A DNA stretch of 64,000 nucleotides from Paenibacillus sp. G2S3 (lineage in GTDB: Bacteria; Bacillota; Bacilli; Paenibacillales; Paenibacillaceae): the NCBI RefSeq assembly GCF_030123105.1, contig NZ_CP126095.1:3596001-3660000 (forward strand). The letters are read 5' to 3'. Under the pieces are notes generated by a model. That model was given only the letters and a program-made list of their open reading frames with translations. It ran no database searches and had not been told where the DNA came from. This document shows, one piece after another, positions 54,004-63,297 of the stretch. The first letter of the stretch is position 1, and every line of letters begins with the position of its first letter. The position numbers were made by a program, and so were the translations under genes.

Positions 54004-54918
54004 TTATGAAGCATTCTGAATGGCATCTGCCACCTGAATCGTTTTCTTTCTTCCAGCGTACAAATATACGCCCAGTCCTAACATAACCAAAAGTCCACCT
54101 GCCCATTGTAGCGCAGTTAATTGTTCACCCAAGAGCAGATAAGCAAGGATACTAGCCCCCACTGGTTCTCCTAAGATGTTCATAGATACCGTAGTTGCGG
54201 ATACATACTGAAGCAGCCAATTAAATAAAATATGACCAAACACCGTAGGAACCACTGCTAGCAATAGGAAAATCCCCCACTCTTTCGCAGGATAATTGAA
54301 AAAGGAAATCCCCATAATCAGATTGTATATGGCAAACACACCAGCCGCTGATAAGAAGACTATCAAGCTGTACAGGTATGAGGGCATGCGCACTACAAGC
54401 TTTTGACCGATAAGCATATGCACAGCTACCGCTACTGTTCCTCCAACCGATAACAAATCACCTTTAAGATTATCTGCAGAGATACCAATATCTCCCCAGC
54501 CGATAAACACTACTCCGCCTATAGCAATACTCAGCCCCAGAATAGCAGACACAGCCGTTTTTTCCTTATACAAAAAATAAACGCCCAGCATAATAAACAC
54601 TGGCTCCAGCGCCATGATCATCGTTGAACTAGCTACCGAAGTATACTTCAAAGAGCCCATCCAAAGCAAAAAATGTAGAGCTAGCATAGTGCCTGAGAGC
54701 ACTAGCATGATCCAGTCCTTTTTACGAAGAGCGAACGCTGCTCCGCTGTATGGTCTTGCAAAAGGCAACATCAGCAGCGAGGTGAACAACAGCCGATACA
54801 TTCCTTGTATAGACGCTGGCGCTGCAGACCACTTAATAAAAATGGCGGAAAAAGAGATGGCCACAATCCCAATCAACATTAAAATCGGAATAGGAAGTGG
54901 CGGTTTTTTAAGCTTCAC
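54004..54918 (-). CDS. EamA/DMT-family transporter
   Basis: Ten membrane segments in two EamA repeats (AISFSAIFIKWSAAPASIQGMYRLLFTSLLMLPFA at the start of the first; YVSATTVSMNILGEPVGASILAYLLLGEQLTALQWAGG near the end of the second). 304 residues, normal for drug/metabolite transporters. Start is GTG 54918 behind AAAGGACGCGTACCAT. Substrate unknown; cotranscription with the methyltransferase is likely. Confidence 0.9.
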   Translation of the reverse strand: MKLKKPPLPIPILMLIGIVAISFSAIFIKWSAAPASIQGMYRLLFTSLLMLPFARPYSGAAFALRKKDWIMLVLSGTMLALHFLLWMGSLKYTSVASSTMIMALEPVFIMLGVYFLYKEKTAVSAILGLSIAIGGVVFIGWGDIGISADNLKGDLLSVGGTVAVAVHMLIGQKLVVRMPSYLYSLIVFLSAAGVFAIYNLIMGISFFNYPAKEWGIFLLLAVVPTVFGHILFNWLLQYVSATTVSMNILGEPVGASILAYLLLGEQLTALQWAGGLLVMLGLGVYLYAGRKKTIQVADAIQNAS

Positions 54919-55009
54919 ATGGTACGCGTCCTTTCAATATCTTAAGTCACTTATGTTAATTTAACGCAGACCGTGCAAAAATGCATCTATTTTCATTAGA
55001 TTTCACTAA

Positions 55010-55054
55010 AAAAAGCATAAGCAATGTCATTTCTGACGAAAGCTCATGCTTTTT
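55010..55054 (-). terminator. terminator after the alcohol dehydrogenase gene
   Basis: AAAAAGCAT...AGC pairs with GCT...ATGCTTTTT, with an inner GTCA/TGAC stem, and T-rich sequence on the minus strand. Confidence 0.85.
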
Positions 55055-55059
55055 AAAGG

Positions 55060-56196
55060 CTAAGGCTTCAGAACAACCTTGATGCAGTCCTCTTTTTTCT
55101 CACTAAAAACGTCATAGCCATGCTCCGCTTTACTGATAGGCAGGCGATGCGTAATGATATCTGTCGGGTCAAATTTATTCTCTTTAATCATCTTATAAAG
55201 CAAAGGCATATAGTGAATTACTGGGGCTTGTCCCATCTTTAAGGTAATATTGCGTTCAAATAGATGACCCAGTGGGAACATATTGTAATTAAGCCCATAC
55301 ACCCCTACAAGCTGAATAGTTCCGAATTTACGTACGATATCCGAGGCCATTCTAAATGCACTGAGTGAGCCTCCCTGCAGCTTCAGCGTGGTTTCCACTT
55401 TCTCCAAAGCAGATATTTTGGCATCCAAACCTACACAGTCAATAACTACATCTGCGCCCCCATGTGTTATCTCCTTCAAATGAGCTTCAATATCCTTAAT
55501 CTCTTCAAAGTTGTAAATTTCGACATTATTAGTCAGCTTCGCATGCTGCAGACGGTAGCCAATATGATCAACCGCAATGACTCTTGAGGCGCCTTTGATC
55601 CAAGCAAACTTCTGAGTAAGCAGTCCCACAGGCCCGCAGCCGAGAACAATGACTGTATCCCCTGGCTTCACTCCGCCGCTTTCTACTCCCCACCAAGCTG
55701 TAGGCACGATATCTGATAAGAAAAGGATTTTCTCATCTTCCATTTCTGCATCCTCAGGAACTACAAAAGGGCCGAAATTACCATAAGGTACCCGCAGCAA
55801 TTCAGCTTGCCCGCCAGCAAAGCCGCCATAAGTATCGGAATAACCTAAATAACCGCCTGTATCCTTGGCCTCGTTAGAATTATCGCATTGACTCTCCATC
55901 TCATGCTGGCAGAAGTAGCACTGACCACAGGCTACATTAAAGGGAATAATGATCCGGTCGCCTTCCTTGACTTTAGTTACGTCTGGACCGATCTCCTCAA
56001 CAATCCCCATGGGCTCATGACCAATAATATAATCATCATGCATACCTGGAATTTCACCATTAAAAATGTGCAGATCTGAGCCACAAATCGCTGTAGAAGT
56101 AATTCGAACGATAATGTCATCCTTTTTCTCAATCCTCGGATCAGCAACCTCTTTAACTTTCACTTTCTTCTTTCCTTGATAGGTTAATGCTTTCAT
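55060..56196 (-). CDS. adhB: zinc-dependent alcohol dehydrogenase (AdhB/formaldehyde dehydrogenase-like)
   Basis: Medium-chain dehydrogenase of 378 residues. Catalytic zinc: Cys38 (AICGSDLH), His60-Glu61 (GHEPMG). Structural zinc: Cys90, 93, 96 and 104. NAD fold: VIVLGCGPVGLLTQKFAWIKGA. It follows B. subtilis AdhB through to the end (HGYDVF, DCIKVVLKP). The true alcohol or aldehyde substrate is unknown. ATG 56196 follows AAAGGAGCGGATTAACAGC. Monocistronic. Confidence 0.9.
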   Translation of the reverse strand: MKALTYQGKKKVKVKEVADPRIEKKDDIIVRITSTAICGSDLHIFNGEIPGMHDDYIIGHEPMGIVEEIGPDVTKVKEGDRIIIPFNVACGQCYFCQHEMESQCDNSNEAKDTGGYLGYSDTYGGFAGGQAELLRVPYGNFGPFVVPEDAEMEDEKILFLSDIVPTAWWGVESGGVKPGDTVIVLGCGPVGLLTQKFAWIKGASRVIAVDHIGYRLQHAKLTNNVEIYNFEEIKDIEAHLKEITHGGADVVIDCVGLDAKISALEKVETTLKLQGGSLSAFRMASDIVRKFGTIQLVGVYGLNYNMFPLGHLFERNITLKMGQAPVIHYMPLLYKMIKENKFDPTDIITHRLPISKAEHGYDVFSEKKEDCIKVVLKP

Positions 56197-56279
56197 GCTG
56201 TTAATCCGCTCCTTTGAAGTATGGCATAGGGTAGAACGATAACGTGTCTCTCTATGTTATAACCCTAAGCCCTATCCTC

Positions 56280-57098
56280 TTATCCATGAAGAAGCGGAGA
56301 ATACATCATAAGTGCGTAATTATCAGTTACAGCTTCATCTCCAACTAGCTCTCCGGTCCGTGTATATACTTTTCGACTAATCTTGTTACTGCGTATATAC
56401 CCTCCCCAAGGTTCTAAACTAATCATATGATCACTTTCGTACACTTCATATTTATAAAGGGACTGCTCATCGCATCTCCATTCCCCATGCAAATGGCTGT
56501 CATCCAGCCAGAGCTTTAATTGATACGTTTGCTCCGTGTTATTCTTTACTTGAAGATCCAAATAATTATAAGAACAGGTGGCTCCGCTTCCAAATGGCTG
56601 TGTACGCTGTTCATCTGGAAATACATCATAGCTGTGCCGATGTCGTTCCGTAACGGTAAGTGGTGTATGCAGTGTCATCCAGTAGATCAGATTGGACAAC
56701 TGGCATAACCCACCGCCGACTCCAGAATGAAAACCGCCATAATGAAGCACCATACCCTCCAAATATCCTTTTCGCTTACTAGGCTTACCAATGCTTCTCC
56801 AATAGGAGAAAGTCTCCCCCGGGCGCACCATGAGCCCATCCAGTTTCGTGATCGCCAGCCGTAAATTAGTTATTTTATTGTACTGCAGCACCATATCTAC
56901 ATTCCGAAGACTTCTTAATAAAGGTGTAGCATGGGTCATGGCTTCATAAGATAAAATTTCAATAGTACGCTGCTTCGCTACCTTGCCTCGTCCAGTAAAC
57001 CATTTCAAATACCTCTTCCAAATAAAATATCGTTTACCGACGAATAATCTAAGGCGAGAACGCTGAATAGGCTTCATGGCAGCCTGAGGTGTGCTCAT
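56280..57098 (-). CDS. VanW-family protein
   Basis: Family named after VanW of vancomycin-resistance clusters; the role is unknown, possibly linked to the cell envelope. Core motifs: LRLAITKLDGLMVRPGETFSYWRSIGKPSKRKGYLEGM split over residues 85-125, GVGGGLCQLSNLIYWM, LTVTERHRHSYDVFP and ATCSYNYLDLQVKNNT. No signal peptide. The ATG directly follows the TAG of the hydrolase gene. No glycopeptide-resistance genes are nearby. Confidence 0.9.
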   Translation of the reverse strand: MSTPQAAMKPIQRSRLRLFVGKRYFIWKRYLKWFTGRGKVAKQRTIEILSYEAMTHATPLLRSLRNVDMVLQYNKITNLRLAITKLDGLMVRPGETFSYWRSIGKPSKRKGYLEGMVLHYGGFHSGVGGGLCQLSNLIYWMTLHTPLTVTERHRHSYDVFPDEQRTQPFGSGATCSYNYLDLQVKNNTEQTYQLKLWLDDSHLHGEWRCDEQSLYKYEVYESDHMISLEPWGGYIRSNKISRKVYTRTGELVGDEAVTDNYALMMYSPLLHG

Positions 57099-57620
57099 CT
57101 AGAACTGGACCTCACTTGCAGGCTGTAAACGAGCAAACCTACCTCCAAGCACTGCATTATGATGCTTAACGATAGCTTCACTGCTCAGCAATGCGTTATC
57201 AAAAGTACTATGTGCATCTTGAACCAGAACACTCTTATACCCCATGCTGTATGCGCGTCTTATCGTCGTATCTAAGCAGAACTCACTTTGCATCCCACAA
57301 ATCACCAGATTCGTAATCCCGAGCTTTTGGAGTTCATTTTGCAGTTCTGTTCGGTGAAAAGCATCCCAGGTAGGCTTCTCCACAATAACTTCGCCTTCCT
57401 GTGGTGTGATGCGGTGACTGATCTGCCAAGTGAGTGTACCTTTTGTATATTCCTCATCTTCTGTATGTTGAACATAGACAATAGGAGTACCTGCTAAGCG
57501 TGCTTTCTGCTGAAGGGAGATAATCTTTTCCATCACACCCTCTTCATCGTAAAGCTTTTGTGGATAGGAGAACATTGCTTCTTGGACATCGATAATTAAT
57601 AGTGCAGTTGAATTTTCCAA
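57099..57620 (-). CDS. isochorismatase-like cysteine hydrolase
   Basis: A 173-residue hydrolase. The catalytic triad positions are seen in ALLIIDVQEAMF (Asp), VEKPTWDAFHRTEL (Lys) and LVICGMQSEFCLDTTIRRAY (Cys). Similar proteins include nicotinamidase-like and isochorismatase-like enzymes; the substrate is unknown. The start is TTG 57620, behind GGGAGGTTATTTAA. Upstream of the VanW gene. Confidence 0.9.
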   Translation of the reverse strand: MENSTALLIIDVQEAMFSYPQKLYDEEGVMEKIISLQQKARLAGTPIVYVQHTEDEEYTKGTLTWQISHRITPQEGEVIVEKPTWDAFHRTELQNELQKLGITNLVICGMQSEFCLDTTIRRAYSMGYKSVLVQDAHSTFDNALLSSEAIVKHHNAVLGGRFARLQPASEVQF

Positions 57621-57702
57621 TTAAATAACCTCCCAGAACTTTTATGAAAATCATACCAGAAAATAGGACATTCTATCTACCAATTTAATGATTCAAATCA
57701 TC

Positions 57703-57732
57703 AAAAAAAGGGCATCTGCTAAGCAGACACCC
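57703..57732 (-). terminator. terminator after the que operon
   Basis: On the minus strand GGGTGTCTGC pairs with GCAGATGCCC (one G-U pair) and seven T residues follow. Confidence 0.9.
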
Positions 57733-57750
57733 GTTACCTTTCAAGACTTT

Positions 57751-58473
57751 TTACTTGCCGCGCTTATTATGCCAGATCAATGCATGCAGCTGTGGAAGCA
57801 CACGTACTCTATTCATTTCTTGATCCACGATTACTTTATTAAACAACCATTCCAACCTTCCCAACAGTCGAGCAGAAATATCGCCCTCTTCAGTGACATC
57901 ATCGTTACCAGGTTGTAGGAATAGCTGCACATTTGGATATCGGTGGTGAACGTTTTTTGCATAATCAAAATCTGTCTCATCAAACACAACGACTTTAAGA
58001 CTGTGCGTAGAACGGCCTAGATTCTCCATCTTACGCATGATGTTATCTAGCATTTCCCAATTCGTCGTCATCCCTGAGCTTGGTGGCTTCGGACTGATTG
58101 TCAGCACATCCACGTCATTGAACCATTCCTGCCATTTACTGCCCTGAGTTTCTATAGCCGCTTGTATCCCTCGTTCATGAAGCAGGTTAATAAAAGTGCC
58201 CATCCCTTCACCAATCAAAGCAGGATTTCCACCTGAAATCGTAACACAATCGAAATTATCTCCAGCTATAGCTAAAAGTTCATTCATAATTTCATCCGCT
58301 TCCAGCATTCGAACCTTATCCTTAGCAGTACCATCCCAAGTAAAAGCGGAGTCACACCAGCCACAGCGATAATCACAGCCATAGGTGCGGACAAACATCG
58401 TCTTCACACCAATTACCGCACCTTCACCTTGAATGGTCGGACCGAACATTTCAATTACAGGAATCTTACTCAC
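57751..58473 (-). CDS. queE: 7-carboxy-7-deazaguanine synthase
   Basis: Radical-SAM enzyme that turns 6-carboxy-tetrahydropterin into 7-carboxy-7-deazaguanine. The iron-sulfur cysteines are in TYGCDYRCGWCDSAF; IPVIEMFGPTIQGEG opens the protein and VTISGGNPAL binds SAM. GTG 58473, behind GGAGGCTGTGATT, fits the family start; ATGs at 58509 and 58488 add residues inside queD. It overlaps the queD stop by 8 bases. Last gene of queF-C-D-E. Confidence 0.95.
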   Translation of the reverse strand: MSKIPVIEMFGPTIQGEGAVIGVKTMFVRTYGCDYRCGWCDSAFTWDGTAKDKVRMLEADEIMNELLAIAGDNFDCVTISGGNPALIGEGMGTFINLLHERGIQAAIETQGSKWQEWFNDVDVLTISPKPPSSGMTTNWEMLDNIMRKMENLGRSTHSLKVVVFDETDFDYAKNVHHRYPNVQLFLQPGNDDVTEEGDISARLLGRLEWLFNKVIVDQEMNRVRVLPQLHALIWHNKRGK

Positions 58474-58948
58474 AATCACAGCCTCCATACAAGCGGTAAG
58501 ATGGCCCATCCTCAGGGATATCCTCTGCCAGCACCTCTGCCCAGGAGGTTGGTGTCTCCCACAGCTTTACAGCGTACAGCGGCAGCCCCGCTTGCTTAAG
58601 CTTGTAGGCAATATATGAAGACATATTCTCAACTGTGGTGCGGAAAGACAGCAAGGCTACTTTGGAACCCGTATTCGTTAACGTCTCTAACACTGGCTCA
58701 TTTCCCATAGCGAGAAAAGCATGATCTAGACGGTCTACAAGGCTTTGTTGCACTGTCGTCTTGATATCGCTAAAGTCAATAACAAACCCTTCGTCTGAGT
58801 GGCCTTCCGTAGCCTCTGGTTTGCCCTTAAGCACTACTTCGAGCTTATAAGTATGTCCATGCAGGTTGCTACATTTCCCTTTGTGACCAATTAATTGATG
58901 GGCCGCATCGAACGTAAATATTTTGCAGACTGAAACCTCGTTAAGCAT
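58466..58948 (-). CDS. queD: 6-carboxy-5,6,7,8-tetrahydropterin synthase
   Basis: Makes the pterin precursor of queuosine from dihydroneopterin triphosphate. Zinc ligands: FDAAHQL and SNLHGHTYKLEV; the catalytic region FVIDFSDIKTTV and LDHAFL follow, ending LWETPTSWAEV. 160 residues. The ATG shares one base with the queC stop. Confidence 0.95.
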   Translation of the reverse strand: MLNEVSVCKIFTFDAAHQLIGHKGKCSNLHGHTYKLEVVLKGKPEATEGHSDEGFVIDFSDIKTTVQQSLVDRLDHAFLAMGNEPVLETLTNTGSKVALLSFRTTVENMSSYIAYKLKQAGLPLYAVKLWETPTSWAEVLAEDIPEDGPSYRLYGGCDCE

Positions 58949-59610
58949 TAAGAACCGGCCTCCGTTCTCTCCGCCTCATATTGCTCAAGACCACGTTGAC
59001 GTAATAGACAAGCTGGACAAGTTCCACAGCCACTACCAATCACGCCGTTATAACAGGTCAATGTGTGCTCGCGAACGTAATCAAAATAACCCAATTCATC
59101 AGCCATCTTCCACGTTTCTTTTTTATCCAGCCACATCAGTGGAGTGTGTACCGCAAACTCATAGTCCATAGACAAATTCAGCGTAACATTCAATGATTTC
59201 ACAAAAACATCACGGCAGTCCGGATATCCACTAAAGTCCGTTTGGCAGACACCAGTGACGATATGGGAGTAACCCAACTGCTTAGCTAATATTGCGGCAA
59301 AAGATAAAAACAACAAATTCCGTCCATCCACAAATGTACTAGGAAGCTCATCACCTTCGCCAGCTACAATATCAATATCCTGTCGGGTTAATGCATTTGG
59401 TGCCAGCTGATTCAGCAGCCCCAGATCAAGGATATGCTGTTTCACATTAAACTTAGCTGCTATTTCTGTTGCAACTTCAATTTCTGCTGCATGACGCTGA
59501 TTATAATTGAAGGTAACTACCTGTACTTCTTCAAATTGCTTCAAAGCCCATACCAGGCAAGTGGTGCTATCTTGTCCACCGCTGAATACGACGAGTGCTT
59601 TTTTATTCAT
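58948..59610 (-). CDS. queC: 7-cyano-7-deazaguanine (preQ0) synthase
   Basis: ATP-dependent ligase that makes preQ0. PP-loop [10 protein letters not shown] (10-19), [12 protein letters not shown], and C-terminal zinc cysteines in [16 protein letters not shown]. 220 residues, like B. subtilis QueC. ATG 59610 follows AAGGAGAGATTAAG. Second gene of the operon. Confidence 0.96.
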   Translation of the reverse strand: MNKKALVVFSGGQDSTTCLVWALKQFEEVQVVTFNYNQRHAAEIEVATEIAAKFNVKQHILDLGLLNQLAPNALTRQDIDIVAGEGDELPSTFVDGRNLLFLSFAAILAKQLGYSHIVTGVCQTDFSGYPDCRDVFVKSLNVTLNLSMDYEFAVHTPLMWLDKKETWKMADELGYFDYVREHTLTCYNGVIGSGCGTCPACLLRQRGLEQYEAERTEAGS

Positions 59611-59639
59611 CTTAATCTCTCCTTATCAACTTGTTGGGA

Positions 59640-60140
59640 TTAGCGGTTGTCCACTTTTTCCGGATAGAGGTCGTGATTGATTAAGCGGTGTTCCGCCATC
59701 GCCTCATACTTCGTACCCGGTCTTCCATAGTTGCAATAAGGATCAATAGATATGCCTCCACGCGGAGTGAACTTGCCCCACACCTCAATGTAACGTGGGT
59801 CCATCAGTGAGATCAGATCATTCATTATAATGTTGACACAGTCCTCATGAAAGTCACCATGGTTACGGAAGCTAAACAGATACAGCTTTAATGATTTGGA
59901 TTCCACCATTTTCTGCTCAGGTATATACGAAATATACAGTGTGGCGAAATCCGGCTGGCCTGTTACAGGACATAAGCTCGTGAACTCAGGACAGTTAAAT
60001 TTAACAAAATAATCACGCCCTGGATGCTTGTTATCAAATACCTCTAAAATGTCTGGATCATAACCAAACTTGTACTGCGTTCCCTGATTACCTAGCAATG
60101 TAACTTCTTGCATTTCCTCTTTCAATCTTCCTTCTGACAC
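59640..60140 (-). CDS. queF: preQ0 reductase (NADPH-dependent)
   Basis: Reduces the nitrile of preQ0 to preQ1, committing it to tRNA queuosine. The family is followed in full: [42 protein letters not shown] with the catalytic Cys and Asp, [21 protein letters not shown] and [19 protein letters not shown] 60140, behind AAAGAGAGGGG, gives 166 residues as in B. subtilis (165). An ATG at 60218 would add 26 residues absent from the family. First gene, behind a preQ1 riboswitch. Confidence 0.95.
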   Translation of the reverse strand: MSEGRLKEEMQEVTLLGNQGTQYKFGYDPDILEVFDNKHPGRDYFVKFNCPEFTSLCPVTGQPDFATLYISYIPEQKMVESKSLKLYLFSFRNHGDFHEDCVNIIMNDLISLMDPRYIEVWGKFTPRGGISIDPYCNYGRPGTKYEAMAEHRLINHDLYPEKVDNR

Positions 60141-60228
60141 GACAAAAAACCCCTCTCTTTTCCTTCGGCCTTGGCCGGTAATGGAAAGAAGAACGAGATT
60201 TCGAAAACTTGGCTCCACTAAGAAGAAA

Positions 60229-60260
60229 CGGAAGCAGCGTCCAGGTTAGGACAGCATCCG
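60229..60260 (-). terminator. possible riboswitch-controlled terminator
   Basis: On the minus strand CGGA/TCCG, GC/GC and GTCC/GGAC stems nest around a 6-base loop, followed by TTTCTTCTT, between the aptamer and queF. The stem is interrupted, so this is a weak candidate for the expression platform. Confidence 0.4.
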
Positions 60261-60281
60261 CTTATACGAATTAATATACTC

Positions 60282-60314
60282 TTAGTTTTTTATAGAGGGA
60301 GTTCGCGAACCTCT
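60282..60314 (-). promoter_or_regulatory. preQ1-I riboswitch aptamer
   Basis: The minus strand reads AGAGGTTCGCG, then AACTCC, then CTCTATAAAAAACTAA. The P1 stem AGAGG/CCTCT and the A-rich tail TATAAAAAACTAA are those of the B. subtilis queC aptamer, the smallest natural riboswitch class. It stands 142 bases before the queF start, so preQ1 should switch off the que operon. A small hairpin CTGCAC/GTGCAG (60316-60332) lies directly before it. Confidence 0.92.
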
Positions 60315-60362
60315 CCTGCACAATCCGTGCAGACTTCTCCTTAAAGCATATTGCGTCTTGAA

Positions 60363-60885
60363 CTATACCATGGGCGACCTGCTTCTGACAAGTTCTACTC
60401 TGTCCGTCTTCCAAATCCAGACCGATAGCACCGCAATCCATAAGAGTAAAAGAAGACTTTCTACGAGTAAAAAACCTTCTCCATTAAGAATGCTGTTCAA
60501 ATTCTGGGCGATTTCAATACTTGGCAGAATAGCAAAGATCGGATAAGTCCACTCTGGAAGAGCGGCGTATAAAGTAGCTACTAAGAAAAAACAACCATAA
60601 AAGCGGAGCTGATGGCTGAACCATTTTTGGAGGAACTTACTTTTAAACCTCAGCTTTTTCCTTGTCTAACTCCGCATATACAGATTGGGAAGCTCGAAAA
60701 CTACACCAATTTGGGCGTAGTTTCTTTTTATGACGTGAAATATTCATGCCATTAATTAAAATTTCTCCGCTTGTAGACTGAAGAAGACCCGTCATCATGC
60801 GCATCGTTGTTGTCTTCCCACCACCATTAGGACCTAGAAATCCAAAGACCTCACCTTCCTGTGTTCTTAAACGATGAGATGTGGA
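60363..60885 (-). pseudogene. remnant of an ABC exporter (ATPase start joined to permease end)
   Basis: The minus strand from about 60885 reads an ATPase start without a start codon: EGEVFGFLGPNGGGKTTTMR with Walker A, then LLQSTSGEILINGMNIS. After KKKLRP the frame breaks; the next frame continues as QIGVVFELPNLY, the expected family sequence, so a one-base frameshift is present. The rest of the ATPase is missing. From about 60660 a permease end follows in another frame (WTYPIFAILPSIEIAQNLNS, LLLLLWIAVLSVWIWKTDRV) and stops at 60363. It is of the BcrA/lantibiotic-immunity type. Cause: an internal deletion plus decay. Confidence 0.85.
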
Positions 60886-60960
60886 AAAAATATGGATTCA
60901 AATCCTAAGAAAAGGGTAACTTAAACATAATAATCTTCGAGGTAAGGGTGGGATCATCTT

Positions 60961-61299
60961 ATGGAACAAAGCAGCATACAGAAACTTATGGACTGGATTA
61001 ACAGTCATGTGAATGAAACTATTGTTATTGAAAAGAAAGAGCTTCGAGATCTGGATAAAATTCATTTTAATCTAGAGGCCGTTGAGTTTCGGAGTGCGGA
61101 CGATGTTATCGATGACTATCTAGGGAGTGCCTTAATATTAAAAGGATTTGGCAGCACTTTAAACGCCGATGGTGAGTTAGTATCACTGCCACACTCTACC
61201 TATGACTTAGCTATTGACGGGCTACGAATTGAGGACATAGGTGATCGCAAAGCGGAAATCACTACAGATAGAGCTAAATACACCCTCTCAGTAGATTAA
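60961..61299 (+). CDS. small protein of unknown function
   Basis: A 112-residue soluble acidic protein that I do not recognise. Helical start (SIQKLMDWINSHVNETIVIEKKELRDLDKI), then strand-like repeats (IHFNLEAVEFRSADDVIDDYLG, ALILKGFGSTL, STYDLAIDGLRIEDIG, KAEITTDRAKYTLSV). ATG 60961 follows GTAAGGGTGGGATCATCTT, a rather distant site. It ends in a terminator shared with murB. Confidence 0.7.
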   Translation: MEQSSIQKLMDWINSHVNETIVIEKKELRDLDKIHFNLEAVEFRSADDVIDDYLGSALILKGFGSTLNADGELVSLPHSTYDLAIDGLRIEDIGDRKAEITTDRAKYTLSVD

Positions 61300-61318
61300 A
61301 CAATAGGTGATGACAGTA

Positions 61319-61348
61319 AAAGAGCCCACAGTAGGCTGCGGGCTCTTT
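61319..61348. terminator. bidirectional terminator
   Basis: AAAGAGCCC and GGGCTCTTT pair with inner CAG/CTG, between the convergent small unknown gene and murB. Confidence 0.9.
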
Positions 61349-61359
61349 CTATTTATAGG

Positions 61360-62271
61360 TTACTCTTCCCCAATAATCTCCACTTCAGTTTCCAGCTCTA
61401 CTCCGAATTTATCCTTTACAGTCGCTCTTACATGGTGAATTAGCCCAATGTAATCGCTGGCAGTTGCATTATCAGCATTCACAATAAATCCTGCATGCTT
61501 CTTGGATACCTCAGCACCACCGATTCTTGTTCCCTGTAAGCCACTCTCTTGAATTAACTGACCTGCAAACCGACCTGGAGGACGTTTAAAGACACTCCCA
61601 CAGGAGGGATACTCAAGCGGTTGCTTGGATTCACGCAGGTAAGTAAGTTCATCCATTTTCGCCTTGATGTCTGATGCATCACCAGAAGTCATAGCAAATT
61701 TGGCCTCAAGCACGATGTATTCACCGCTTGCGAACACGCTTTTTCTATAACCCCATTGCAGCTCATCCCCTTGCAGAGTCACCAATTGCCCGCTCTTAGT
61801 TATAGCCAGCGCACTGTGCAATACATCTTTCACTTCTCCGCCATAAGCACCTGCGTTCATGTATAACGCTCCACCAACCGTTCCTGGAATGCCACAGGCG
61901 AACTCAAGACCCGTAAGTTCCATTTCCAGTGCATATCGGGATACATCTATAATCTTGGCGCCGCACTCCGCATATAAGAGATTGTCACGAATCCCCATTT
62001 CGGTTAGTCCTGCCGTTTGCAGAACGATCCCACGCACACCGCCATCACGGATAATCACGTTTGACCCGTTCCCAAGTACCGTAAGGGTGATCCCATTCTG
62101 TTCCGCATATGTAACGATCTTTTGAATTTCATCATAAGTAGCTGGGGCTGCCAAAATATCAGCTTTACCGCCCATTTTAGTGTACACGTGATCTTTTAAG
62201 TTCTCATGACTCTTCACTATACCTGCAGTCATTAATTGTTGCAGGTCATCTTGAATTTTGTCAATATTCAT
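61360..62271 (-). CDS. murB: UDP-N-acetylenolpyruvoylglucosamine reductase
   Basis: FAD enzyme that makes UDP-N-acetylmuramate for peptidoglycan. FAD-binding motifs TVLGNGSNVIIRDGGVRGIVL and GLEFACGIPGTVGGALYMNAGAYGGE; catalytic region YPSCGSVFKRPPGRFAGQLIQESGL with the active Ser, and GGAEVSKKHAGFIVN. 303 residues, the type with the extra YPSCGS loop. ATG 62271 follows AAAGGAGCATGAAAC. Monocistronic here. Confidence 0.96.
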   Translation of the reverse strand: MNIDKIQDDLQQLMTAGIVKSHENLKDHVYTKMGGKADILAAPATYDEIQKIVTYAEQNGITLTVLGNGSNVIIRDGGVRGIVLQTAGLTEMGIRDNLLYAECGAKIIDVSRYALEMELTGLEFACGIPGTVGGALYMNAGAYGGEVKDVLHSALAITKSGQLVTLQGDELQWGYRKSVFASGEYIVLEAKFAMTSGDASDIKAKMDELTYLRESKQPLEYPSCGSVFKRPPGRFAGQLIQESGLQGTRIGGAEVSKKHAGFIVNADNATASDYIGLIHHVRATVKDKFGVELETEVEIIGEE

Positions 62272-62360
62272 GTTTCATGCTCCTTTAACCATGTATAAAT
62301 GATGGTCCTTGATCTATTTTTAGTAGTAGTATCATGGAATTGTAGGCAACCACAACTGTA

Positions 62361-62405
62361 ACAACGAACAGGCTCCCTTGTCAATGACGGGAGCCTGTTC
62401 GTTGT
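62361..62405 (-). terminator. 17-bp perfect hairpin after the siderophore ATPase gene
   Basis: ACAACGAACAGGCTCCC and GGGAGCCTGTTCGTTGT pair fully around an 11-base loop, 17 bp past the gene end. The T-run is weak (TTGTTAC). Confidence 0.75.
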
Positions 62406-62421
62406 ATGATTTCAATTATAA

Positions 62422-63222
62422 TTACACGGCTTTGTAGGCTGCAAGCTCGTAAGGAAGACACAGCGGCACACCTGTACGTGGATCTGGAACAATATCTGCC
62501 TCAATTCCAAACACTTCCCGCAGTACATCTGGTGTCATAACTTCTGTAGGTGAGCCTTCACTAACCACAGTACCAGACTTAATAGCTACCATATGCTGCG
62601 CATAACGAGTAGCATGATTCAAGTCATGCACTACCATGATAATGGTACGACCTTCTTCCTCATTCAGCTTTTGCAGAAGCTGTAGAACTTCAAGCTGGTG
62701 GGCCATATCTAGAAATGTTGTTGGTTCGTCCAGGAATAGAATATCTGTTTCTTGCGCCAATGCCATAGCGATCCAAGCGCGCTGACGTTGTCCTCCAGAT
62801 AAACGGTCAATCGGACGGTCATGGAAAGGTTCCATACCTGTAACGGTGATAGCGTTGGAGATAATGTTGCGATCCTCCGCTGTCATTGTGCCGAATCCCT
62901 TTTGATGAGGAAAACGGCCATAGCTGACAAGTTCAGAGACCGTTAGACCATCTGGAGCCGTCGGGTTTTGCGGTAAAATCGCAAGCTGACGAGCTACCTC
63001 TTTTGTTGAAAAATTATGGATCGATTTGCCGTCCAGCATTACACTGCCGCTCTTAGGCTTCATGATCCGGGCCATTGTTTTAAGAATTGTAGATTTACCA
63101 GAACCGTTAGCGCCTACTAGTGCGGTTATTTTTCCCGTAGGGATAGTTAAGTTCAACCCTTTAACAATTGTAGCCTCTGCATACCCAATACTTAACTCTT
63201 CTGTGTTCAAACGTTCTGACAT
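62422..63222 (-). CDS. siderophore ABC transporter ATPase (FecE/FhuC type)
   Basis: Powers uptake of ferric siderophore or heme. Walker [50 protein letters not shown] (typical of this class), signature [33 protein letters not shown], switch His [13 protein letters not shown]. 266 residues. ATG 63222 follows AAGGAGTTGTTAAC, 75 bp after the permease gene. Confidence 0.95.
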   Translation of the reverse strand: MSERLNTEELSIGYAEATIVKGLNLTIPTGKITALVGANGSGKSTILKTMARIMKPKSGSVMLDGKSIHNFSTKEVARQLAILPQNPTAPDGLTVSELVSYGRFPHQKGFGTMTAEDRNIISNAITVTGMEPFHDRPIDRLSGGQRQRAWIAMALAQETDILFLDEPTTFLDMAHQLEVLQLLQKLNEEEGRTIIMVVHDLNHATRYAQHMVAIKSGTVVSEGSPTEVMTPDVLREVFGIEADIVPDPRTGVPLCLPYELAAYKAV

Positions 63223-63297
63223 GTTAACAACTCCTTAAAAGTTTTATGGAGCTATGCTCCTAGAATGAACTGCATAGTAAAACTCGCTTCGTACGCA

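Noticed and set aside
57751..60140. que genes as part of a 7-deazaguanine DNA-modification (Dpd) system
   Set aside because: QueF and the preQ1 riboswitch point to tRNA queuosine, and no dpdA-like or restriction genes are nearby.
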